DNA of 64,000 nucleotides from Bolinopsis microptera. Taxonomy: Eukaryota; Ctenophora; Tentaculata; Lobata; Bolinopsidae. Within the stretch, counting starts at the first letter, position 1. Every line of letters begins with the position of its first letter. The notes below the pieces were generated by a model. The model searched no databases, had not been told where the DNA came from, and was given only the letters and a program-made list of their open reading frames with translations. Shown here in pieces: positions 55,417 to 64,000 of the stretch. The position numbers were made by a program, and so were the translations under genes. The DNA is taken from the NCBI RefSeq assembly GCF_026151205.1, contig NC_087072.1, positions 9,483,669 to 9,547,668 on the forward strand, in the 5' to 3' direction.

Positions 55417-55917
55417 CTTTGATCGGCTGTGTAGAGTGTAGACTATAAAGGTTATCATGATAAATAATTGAACTTGGATGCTCCATCTATGTTTTTGAGA
55501 GGTTTTTTTATGTTTCGACTTAGACTTTTAGTCTATAATTATAATTATGATACTTATTGATACTGCAAGGAAAATTTCAATTGTATTAGGTATTTGGATT
55601 GTACAAACTTTTTGTTTGTTGTTGTGATTTTAAGTGCTCTCTTATCTGTTGCTAAATTTGCTTTGTTAATGTTAATTACAATAAATATGTCACACTCGAA
55701 TAATTTAGGGTAAAATAAGTAGCTGTATGGTATACACTTCATTAACCGTCGATGGCCTAAATATGATTGTACCTTCGGCTCTTGTAATTGACCGGTTACA
55801 ATGTAACCATTAGGTATATAACTGTTTCGATAAACCGAAGTAAAATAAGTACCTAGATTTTGTTTAAATCACAAACATGCTCTGGATCAATGTTGCTTAG
55901 CTCGTCGTCACAATTTT

Positions 55918-56637
55918 AATATATCTCCTACATTTGTGATATAAGTTACAGTTTGATATCTCCCCTACATTTGTGATAGAAGTTATTGTTTTATATCTCC
56001 CCTACATTTGTGATAGAAGTTACAGTTTGATATCTCCCCTACATTTGTGATAGAAGTTACAGTTTGATATGTCCCCTTCATTTGTGATAGAAGTTACAGT
56101 TTGATATCTCCCCTACATTTGTGATAGAAGTTACAGTTTGATATCTCCCCTACATTTGTGATAGAAGTTACAGTTTGATATCTCCCCTACATTTGTGATA
56201 GAAGTTACAGTTTGATATCTCCCCTACATTTGTGATAGAAGTTATTGTTTTATATCTCCCCTACATTTGTGATAGCTGTTACAGTTTGATATCTCCCCTA
56301 CATTTGTGATAGAAGTTACAGTTTGATATCTCCCCTAAATTTGTGGTAGAAGTTACAGTTTGATATCTCCCCTACATTTGTGGTAGAAGTTACAGTTTGA
56401 TATCTCCCCTATACATTTGTGGTAGAAGTTACAGTTTGATATCTCCCCTACATTTATGATAGAAGTTACAGTTTGATATCTCCCCTACATTTGTGATAGA
56501 AGTTACAGTTTGATATCTCCCCTACATTTGTGATACAAGTTACAGTTTGATATCTCCCCTACATTTGTGATAGAAGTTATTGTTTGATATCTCCCCTACA
56601 TTTGTGATAGCTGTTACAGTTTTATATCTCCCCTACA
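55918..56637. repeat. 37-bp satellite, about 19 copies
   Basis: The unit gttacagtttgatatctccc then ctacatttgtgatagaa is repeated from about 55918 to the exon 2 border of the SPO16-like gene. Units differ at few positions (gtggtagaa, gttattgttt variants). 55440-55900 before it has no recognised gene. Confidence 0.95.
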
Positions 56638-56638
56638 G

Positions 56639-56774
56639 ATGGTACTGGTACCACAGAAGGAAGTGTTATATTTCCTCACGGAGGCCCAGTATTTATAGCT
56701 CAGCAGCTGACAAAGTCAGTGCAGCACTGGCCACCTGACTCAGAAACTGCTCTAGAACCCGGCCTAGTTACCAA
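56639..56774 (+). CDS. SPO16: SPO16-like meiotic protein, exon 2
   Basis: It encodes GTGTTEGSVIFPHGGPVFIA and onward, in phase with exon 1 (T + AT). The acceptor tatctcccctacag is the last, mutated unit of the 37-bp satellite directly upstream. The donor chosen is AA|GTTAGT because it gives phase 2 as exon 3 needs. Two further GTTAGT/GTAACC words downstream come from a local duplication and could be alternatives. Confidence 0.65.
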
Positions 56775-57036
56775 GTTAGTAACCAACCTAGTAACCAGTT
56801 TTAAACTTAAAACCCGGCCTAGTTACCAGGTTAGTAATTCTAAAGTTGCTTTATCTTAAGTGCACAACTTTGTTAGTTCTCTGATGGGGATATGAAAGCT
56901 TTGTTTCTCGCTGTATGTTCCTGAGTTGTGTAACACAGTGTGGTTGTACAGGTGGCACCATTACTTTTAATGGCACGTCTTGGTAATATTATATACACTT
57001 CTAATAGCTGTTTACTAATGATTTGTATGTTAACAG

Positions 57037-57138
57037 GTTAAGAAAAGCACAGCAAGTTCATACCAGCTTATATCTGATTACAGTAAGTCCGTTACTGGGA
57101 CTTAACGAACTTAATGTTATATCGCTTCTTCAAGAAAT
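57037..57138 (+). CDS. SPO16: SPO16-like meiotic protein, exon 3
   Basis: It encodes LRKAQQVHTSLYLITVSPLL and GLNELNVISLLQEM. Bounded by taacag and GTGAGT, entering and leaving in phase 2. The hydrophobic strand then helix fits the XPF-nuclease-like fold of SPO16. Confidence 0.7.
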
Positions 57139-57372
57139 GTGAGTAAAGTGTTACTAATAATAGTAATAACTAGTTATTAGTTATCCTGTAATTCTGTCCT
57201 GAAATAAAAACTCTAAAATTGCTTGACTGGAGGATATTTGATGCATAACAGAACCAATAAAGATCGTTAAAAGCGAGTGGATCTATAAATTCTTATATTA
57301 AGTGGTATCTGCTGGAGTTATATATTTTTCTGCTGTTTCCTAACTTTATTGATCCAACACACCACTCGGCAG

Positions 57373-57445
57373 GTTACCTGACATGAGTATTCTCCCAGTA
57401 AAGGATGGTAGAGAATGTGCAGATGCTATGTGTAACATTGTAAAG
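57373..57445 (+). CDS. SPO16: SPO16-like meiotic protein, exon 4
   Basis: It encodes LPDMSILPVKDGRECADAMC and NIVK. The ILPV strand followed by an acidic/cysteine helix is the stretch most like animal SPO16. Acceptor cggcag and donor GTATTT; it ends in phase 0. Confidence 0.7.
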
Positions 57446-57776
57446 GTATTTAATACTCACGTACACACGTGCACGTTCTGTACAGCACACTCGCCAGGGC
57501 TTTTCCTAGGCTATTGTGTTGTGGTAACTGACCTTTTCTCTTCTTTTAATGAGCCGACAATACTCACATCCACCTGTCAAACCGCTCCCTGATTGTTACT
57601 TTTGTAAAGTAGCAGTGACCATGCTAAAAATGGGTAAATGTAGATGATAGTGTTAAATGTCTAGACACGTACTGTATGTGATTACTTCCATCATGATAGT
57701 TCACAGCTAGCAATCTTAGGAACGTCAACTGGTGTAAATAAGACATGTCAACCCCCCCCCCCCCCCCCCTAAATAG

Positions 57777-57990
57777 TTGCTGAAACCAGCTGAACGAATG
57801 AAACTAAATTGTCAAATTCAAAGTAAAGTTAGTACGTCTAGTCTGTTACTGATCTCTGTACAAAAAGGATCCCAGGTCCGTGACCCAGACACAAGGCAGA
57901 TAATAGAACAGAGACTAGAGACAAGTGTTAATGATATGAGGTCTAACACTTACCAGGACGTACTTAACTCACTACCCTTTGAGCAAGCAG
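57777..57990 (+). CDS. SPO16: SPO16-like meiotic protein, exon 5
   Basis: It encodes LLKPAERMKLNCQIQSKVST and onward to NSLPFEQA. The acceptor is preceded by an uninterrupted run of about 19 C (to 57769) and then taaatag, so poly-C serves as the pyrimidine tract. It ends in phase 1 at GTAATT. Confidence 0.65.
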
Positions 57991-58134
57991 GTAATTTAGT
58001 GTTTATTTTCATTTACACAAGCTGGGAATAATTAATTATATATAAGCCCTGTTTGATTGTAAAAACATCATTCGTATGTGATGAATTTTATTTGATTTGA
58101 CGTATCGGTGGCACTGATAAGCTTTTCTTTGCAG

Positions 58135-58265
58135 ATAAGGTGGAGTTGAGTAACAGGTTCAAATGTGTGGCTGATTTGGTGAAGGCTAACAAACAAGATC
58201 TACAAGGAATTGACAATTCTCAGACCTTACTCGACTTTTTTTCTGAGGACAAAGTAACTATTTGA
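58135..58265 (+). CDS. SPO16: SPO16-like meiotic protein, exon 6
   Basis: It encodes DKVELSNRFKCVADLVKANK to FFSEDKVTI and TGA. The acceptor ctttgcag is strong. This C-terminal helical region is longer than I recall for vertebrate SPO16. 58266-58969 contains no clear coding exon. Confidence 0.65.
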
Positions 58266-58969
58266 TGATCCCAATATATTCAAGAACTGTTTATTATTTT
58301 GTTAGATATTTGTCGTATTGTTGATCATTCAGACATCTACTGAATTTTACTTTCGCTGTTCCAATGAAATTTGGGCCAAGGGATTCATTTCCTCATTTTT
58401 TGTTAAACGAATTGTTTGTTTTTTATTATTGAGTTTTGTATGCTATATTGTATATTACTGCTATAATTTATATTTGTATTTAATATTGATAGCAATAAAT
58501 TTTGTTGAAACTGGTTTATTGAATTTATTCGTATTTAAATCAAAAGTTTCCAATTCTCTTGCAAATTAGCATATATTTTACGAAAACTGACAATTACTTA
58601 TGAAATGAATAAAATTATTGAATATCCAAAAAATAAAATCATTAATGTGAAAGAAGTTTCAGATAGGATTATGATGATCCAATTATTAAAACGTTTTCCA
58701 ATGTAGCTCAGAATAACGTTCTGATCATCTTGACAGGTTTTTAATCTCAGTATCTTACATTGTATTTTTCATTTCGGCTGTTATATTATAGAAGATTCGC
58801 AACTGACTCACATTTAAATTCGGACAATTTCAACGATTCGTATCGACGTAAGACGTTGAGTTATCTCAGTATACTGATAGACTGCTATCTCCGTTCAAAC
58901 AATTTAATTGGTGAATAATAATCTTTCTGATCTTTTATGAATTAGTGATACAAATCGTATGTTCTTCAG

Positions 58970-59069
58970 ATGGGAGAAACGAGAAAGCATGTGAGCCGTG
59001 GAGAAAGGCTTCTTAAGCGGATTGGAATTTGTTCTCAGCCTTCCGTCACAAAATCAGATCATAACAAAG
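58970..59069 (+). CDS. Basic Ser/Lys-rich protein, exon 1
   Basis: ATG at 58970 directly after an acceptor (gttcttcag), implying an upstream non-coding exon. It encodes MGETRKHVSRGERLLKRIGI and onward, ending in phase 1 at G|GTATCT. It joins exon 2 in frame. Confidence 0.6.
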
Positions 59070-59176
59070 GTATCTTTTGGAAAAGAGGAAACATTTTCCA
59101 TTCATCAATTTCCAGGTTAAGTTAATTTCCAAATTCACATCTATCAATTTTAAAATCATTACTATACTGTTTTCAG

Positions 59177-60093
59177 AGAACGGCGACGTTAATTCGAAAT
59201 CGCTGGCTAAGTCAGAGCCACTCACTGAATCAGAACCGTCCAGCTCCGATCAGTCACGTATATCTGCATGTATTTCTGCACGGAGGTCTTCAGCACGACT
59301 CAAAGAGTATATACTCGCATCAGAGAACAAGGTCGTTAAGTCAGAACCACCTGCTAAGTCAGAACCACCTGCTAAGTCAGAACCATCTGCTAAATCAAAA
59401 CCATCAAGCTCTGATCAATCAGATAAAACCGCACAAAAATCTTTACGTCGTAGACAAAAACTACTTGCTTCACTTGGAGCAGGGCCTAACTCTAACTCTA
59501 CCAACTGTAAAGCAATTAGCACCTGCAATGCTACTTCAGATAGATTAGATAAGAGGACAGTTGACTCAAATAAGTCTGTCAAAACAAATGAATCAAAATT
59601 AAAGGTGGTTCACCCAAAGAAAGTTCGGAGACCTAAATCAAATAAATCTGTCAAACCGAAACAGTTAAAACCCAAGCCTGAACCATACACTAAACCCAAA
59701 GCATCCAGACCACGAAATCAGATAAAAGCTAAGAACCCCCAGCTGTGTGAAAAGAGTGTATTAAAGTTGACACCTTTAAAATCTTTAAAGGCTGCCTCGT
59801 CACTAGGGTTCATTGTTGAGATGAGTCCCATGAGTTTTGGAACTCCTGCTGCAAAAAAGAAACGCCTAAGAAAAAGGGACCCGATGGAACTGAGTCCAAC
59901 ATGCCGAAGTAAGATCTATACGTCTGCATGGTCGAGGAAAAATACGGTTGAACCTGCCCCCATGCCTTCAACTTCAGCCGATGCTTTTGCTGATAAAGAA
60001 GATAAACTAGAAATTAAGAACCTGAAAGATATTCTGCTCCATAATAATGATCAATCTACCTCCGAGGAAGAGGACGAATATTTTGGGCTATGA
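59177..60093 (+). CDS. Basic Ser/Lys-rich protein, exon 2 (probable nuclear protein)
   Basis: Together with exon 1 this gives 338 aa. It is Lys/Ser/Pro-rich, with SEPPAK repeats near the start, SARLKEYILAS, many basic clusters (KKVRRPKSNK, AAKKKRLRKRDP) and SP motifs (MSPMS, LSPT). It ends in an acidic tail (STSEEEDEYFGL). Composition points to a chromatin or mitosis-associated nuclear protein. I do not recognise the family and do not assign a function. An acceptor (tgttttcag) supports the start at 59177. A retrotransposon begins about 100 bases after the stop. Confidence 0.65.
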
Positions 60094-60199
60094 ATTTTTA
60101 AAATGTTTTACAGCTTTTTTCATGTATTTGCTTACTTTGTTGATTTTAGATATTTATGAGAAGCCTTTACGTACATTAGGGCAACTATAGAGTATATAT

Positions 60200-62590
60200 A
60201 AAAAAATGCTCTGTCAAGACTGATGGCCAAGATCCATGGTTTGACTCGGAGTGTTATGATGCATGGCGTAAGAAAGTGAGATTACATAAAGAAAGGCATA
60301 AAAGTGATAGAGCTGAAATTGCATTCTCCCTTGCTAGGAAAAATTTCAAAAATGTGGTTGCTCAAAAAATGAGGGAAACATTAAATGAATCTGATGATAG
60401 TGCTTTAATAACAAAAAAATTTTGGTCCTATGTCAAATCGAAGACAGCTAGTCAGCGGATCCCTGAGTTTGTAAGCCACAAAGGCACTGTCCGCAACTGC
60501 CCTGAAGACCAGGCCAACCTATTTAATGACTTTTTCTTCGAGCAGTTCTCTGAGGCATCAACTTATGACATAGATATAGATTACTCTAATGATTGGCGCT
60601 TTGATATTGAATTTGACCACAGAAGGGTTCGCAAAATCCTTTCCAATATTAATGCTAATAAAGCTTATGGACCTGATGGTATCCATGGGAAACTTTTGAA
60701 AAACTGTGCGGTTGGGCTCGCATACCCTATATCAATACTTTTTCATTCATGCTACAACATTGGGACACTACCAAGGGAGTGGAAACTGGGGCACATTGTA
60801 CCAATATTCAAGAAAGGGGATAAACATGAGGTTTCAAATTATAGGCCAATTTCTCTTACATGCTTAATCACAAAAGTTCTTGAACGCATAATAAGAGATG
60901 AGTTATTGGCACTTACTAATGGCATGATCAATGACAAACAGCATAGTTTCCGAGCTGAGAGATCTTGTGCAACTAATCTTGTAGGACTGTGCGACAGCCT
61001 AGCGCTCTCACTGAATGAAAATATGAGAACAGATGTAGTCTACTTTGATTTTGCCAAAGCATTTGACTCGGTTAACCATGATCTTATATTATTTAAGCTA
61101 AAGAGCAAATTTGGTATTGATGGGAGGCTACTGAAATTCATCACTGATTATCTAAGAGACAGGCAACAACAGGTCTTGATAAGTGGCAAGTTTTCTTCTA
61201 TGAGAAACGCCCTGTCTGGTGTACCTCAAGGGTCAATTTTGGGACCATTGCTGTTCATTATGTTCATTGATGATATATCAGTGGGGATTTCACCAGGCAC
61301 ACAACTGTCACTGTATGCCGATGATACTAAAATTTGGCGTAAGATTGTTTCGGAGTCTGATATCCTGCGACTGCAGAAGGACATTGATTATCTCCATGAC
61401 TGGTCACTTTCTAATAAAATGAGATTTCATCCCGACAAATGTAAGGTCCTCACCGTCGCAGGAAGGATATCCGAAACAGTTTCCCTCCTTAGTGTCCTAC
61501 CACTCTTTAACTTTGTATACTCCATGGGAAGAATCACACTTGACTATGTTGATCATGAAAAGGATCTGGGTGTAATTGTGACATCAAATCTCGATTGGAA
61601 AGATCAGTGCTCCAAAGTCCTTTCTAAGGCAAACCAAAAATTAGGCATGGCGAGAAGAAATTGTTATTTTGTCCAAGACGTAAATCGTCGTAGAGTACTG
61701 TATCTCACTTTAGTGAGGAGCCTATTTGAGCATTGCTCGGTTATATGGAGACCAGTCACAAAATCCCAGATAAGCAAGCTGGAGGGCCTCCAAAAGCGTG
61801 CTATTAAGTGGATTCTTCACGAGGAGTATATGAGTTATCCACCATCCACATACATTCAAAAATGCAGACAGCTGAAGATTATGCCGATTGAAGACCGCTT
61901 TGACTTCTTGGATCTCATCTTCTTCTTTAAAATTGTGAAGCAACATATACCTGTCACTTTACCCTCATATTTGCAACCATTTCAAGGCCACTCAAGGCTC
62001 AGAAATAGTCACATGGACTCTCTATGTTTTGTAAGCTCTATCTCACCTCGAGCAAGCTCCAACGCTTTTGCCAAGAATTTCTTCTATAGGACCCACACTA
62101 AGTGGAATCACATTCCTCTAGATATCCGTGAGATAGAGAGTATCACTGATTTTAAAAGTAAACTTTCCACTTACATGTGGGGGAAAATTATCCCGGTGGA
62201 TTCGGACTCTGAACTTGACTATTCAATAGAAACAAATCCGTAAAATAGTTTATTCAAGATTATCTATTCTTGATGTCTGCATTCACATATTTCTCAATTT
62301 CATCTCACAGCACAATATTTTATGAATTGATTGAATGGGTGTGTGATTTTGTTTAAAGTAACTTATTACAATTTTATAAGGGCCCATGCTTGTGCAGGAG
62401 CTGCATTTGCACTCAATATCTGTGTTTTGGTGACCCTCAGGTCCTTTGGTTACATACATTTTGTCCGAGACAATTTCAACTTTGACAATCCATGCTTAGA
62501 GGACAATATTATATTTAACTAATTCATTGTGTAAACTTGTATGTAATTGACTGATTTGAAAGATTTCAATAAAAAATATATGTGTATAGT
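60200..62590 (+). mobile_element. LINE C, 5'-truncated, RT open
   Basis: It starts abruptly near 60200 in the codons for QDPWFDSECYDAWRKK and ends near 62590 after CAATAAAAA. One frame is open from about 60220 to the stop at 62243. The endonuclease is missing. No target duplication was identified. Confidence 0.85.
60276..62243 (+). pseudogene. LINE C reverse transcriptase (CR1/jockey-type)
   Basis: All RT blocks are intact: YGPDGIHGKLLKNC, VPIFKKGDKHEVSNYRPISL, FRAERSCATNLVG, VVYFDFAKAFDSVNH, LSGVPQGSILGPLLFIMFID and LYADDTKIW, then KDLGVIVTSNLDW and a C-terminal domain. As far as visible, nothing inside the frame is broken, but without ORF1, endonuclease and a 5' promoter it is presumably inactive on its own. 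Confidence 0.92.
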
Positions 62591-63492
62591 GGTTTTAAAA
62601 TTATTTATATTATTAGACATTAGTCATACTGCATATTCATTAAGGAACTTCATAAACGTGGCCATATTACAATAAATTGCCAACAGGGGGCTTTATTTTA
62701 AGATATTTTATGGAGAGTCACGTTTATTGACCTGCCAATTTTAGTCTGGTTGCTCAGACTAGCATACTTTCACGATCTTGTAAACAGACAGAACTAAACG
62801 TAAATTCAAGTTCTGCGCCTTTAAATTGTTTTAAAAGAACATTCTATCCAGAACTGAGAACATGATATCGTTTCAATTTTATGTGATTCCCGAACTTCAC
62901 AATTCCTGAAAAGGGTCTTCTGTTGGACAGTTATTGGGGCCGCGCGTTTATTATTACAGATGGTACAGCGCAGCACGTACGAAATTATAGCAAAATTTGT
63001 AACTAGTCGGTGGCGTAGCATGTGTTTGCCGCCTTAACTATATAATATCATTCAGCAGTCCATGGCCGCTAGCTGTCGCACCGTCTATATAATATTCCGC
63101 CACCCCAGAGGTCCCATTAACGCTGTTTATCCTGGAATACGCTAGACTTCAACCTTTTTAACTGACAAATCTCCCGTTCCTTAACCTTTTTACTAGTTAA
63201 ATGATTGGATTGCAAATTTAAAAGCTGATCGTAGAATAGTTAATCAAATTAAAAATAAATTAACAGTCTTAATTATTAAAAATCGTATTAGAAATCTGTT
63301 TATGCTATCACTTCCAACTGGGTGACAGCAAATAAATACTAGAACTGGAATTTCAAAACAGGAATAAATACTTTCAACTGCCCAAATAAGTCTTGATTGT
63401 TTAATTGGACGGTGATGAAAATATCAGTTCCGCAAGGCAATATGTAAAACGAATATAACCCGAATATACTGTACTCTTCTATAAGTATGAAC
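62591..63492. other. Intergenic region without recognised features
   Basis: AT-rich. A 66-codon minus frame at 62821-63021 has no motif. The word tatataatat occurs at 63039-63048 and 63088-63096 with no evident gene attached. Confidence 0.5.
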
Positions 63493-64000
63493 TCAATCCA
63501 GCTCTATGACCTCTGGCTCACTGTCATCTGTAGAACACAAATTCGTGTTATCAATACTGACAACACTGTCGTCCGAATCATCACCGTTGTTCTTTTCAGA
63601 CAACTCCACTTTCCCCCTTATTTTACGGCACCAACTACAGGAGTAACTATCAGGAATATTATCTTTATCCACATTGACACAGAACCCGTGCTGCCACTTG
63701 TGACATACGTCACACTCTATCATAAACCCACCACTGGTGCTCTTGCCACAGTCACATGACACGATACACACAGATGTCTCTGAGTTGGCTATACTCCTCC
63801 CACTTTTCTGTTCCATCCCAACCTCCATATGTCTCCTGCACTTGCTGCACGCCACACTGATCCACGCTTTGTAACAGTGGATCAGGATAGACGCAACCTC
63901 TGAGTTCGTTTCCATCCCCAGTTCATCCTTTAGTTTGAGCCACTGGTTGGTTGAAGACCCCAGGTTCAATGGTCTGACTCCACCACGCTTTGAGACACTC
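63493..64000 (-). CDS. PHD-finger protein, C-terminal part (continues past the right edge)
   Basis: The minus frame is open from the window edge to a stop at 63493. It carries RPLNLGSSTNQWLKLKDELG, a shared motif just before zinc-finger or DNA-binding regions in many invertebrate proteins, then a CSKC pair. A PHD finger follows: CDCG, CDVCHKWQHGFCV and CSWC in the C4HC3 pattern, which in this family reads histone tails or lies next to such domains. It ends in a Ser/Asp-rich acidic tail. No ATG is seen in the window before the first motif, so the 5' part lies outside. Confidence 0.75.
   Translation of the reverse strand, partial: SVSKRGGVRPLNLGSSTNQWLKLKDELGMETNSEVASILIHCYKAWISVACSKCRRHMEVGMEQKSGRSIANSETSVCIVSCDCGKSTSGGFMIECDVCHKWQHGFCVNVDKDNIPDSYSCSWCRKIRGKVELSEKNNGDDSDDSVVSIDNTNLCSTDDSEPEVIELD

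Overview
This is a 64-kb piece of an invertebrate animal genome. The evidence is AT-rich sequence, genes with GT-AG introns, metazoan families (LDLRa-module GPCR, fatty-acid-binding proteins, a SPO16-like meiotic protein, PHD finger, mitochondrial DLD) and a very high load of diverse transposable elements. The phylum cannot be fixed from the sequence alone. Host genes are few. They are the first two coding exons of dihydrolipoyl dehydrogenase (minus strand, left edge); an LDLRa-rich class-A GPCR (minus, 7.5-12.3 kb) with a decayed tandem copy beside it; two tandem FABP-family genes (50.9 and 52.6 kb); a six-exon SPO16-like gene (53.5-58.3 kb) with a small membrane-protein gene nested in its first intron; a lysine/serine-rich probable nuclear protein (59-60 kb); and a partial PHD-finger gene at the right edge.

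Most of the rest is mobile DNA, and many elements can be delimited exactly. 1-4 kb: LINE debris. 10.8-11.8 kb: a TTAA-flanked 1-kb element in a GPCR intron. 15.0-24.5 kb: a near-intact Ty3/gypsy-type LTR retrotransposon with 788-bp LTRs. Its gag and pol lie in one frame, separated by a single stop. Its right LTR carries a 766-bp mariner-like MITE, and its empty target site survives in a neighbouring tandem duplicate.

Two large foldback elements dominate the centre. The first (26,197-35,972) has satellite-built terminal inverted repeats of 0.66-1 kb and an 8-bp target duplication. Inside it sit an EN-RT LINE, a second LINE inserted in that LINE's endonuclease, and a 0.1-kb multi-hairpin element inserted in the second LINE. 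The second (37,448-44,110) has a 9-bp target duplication, arms of about 1 kb, a 115-bp minisatellite of about 20 copies, and in one arm a 592-bp near-perfect hairpin whose loop is a telomere-like (CCGTAA)n array. 46.0-49.7 kb holds a Penelope-like element with an N-terminal GIY-YIG domain, interrupted by a LINE fragment.

Two copies of one 147-149 bp hAT-like MITE with perfect 8-bp target duplications lie at 51.9 and 54.4 kb. The second interrupts and frame-shifts the repeat coding region of the nested membrane-protein gene. Target duplications, frame continuity and empty-site comparisons inside the window let most insertion events be ordered in time.
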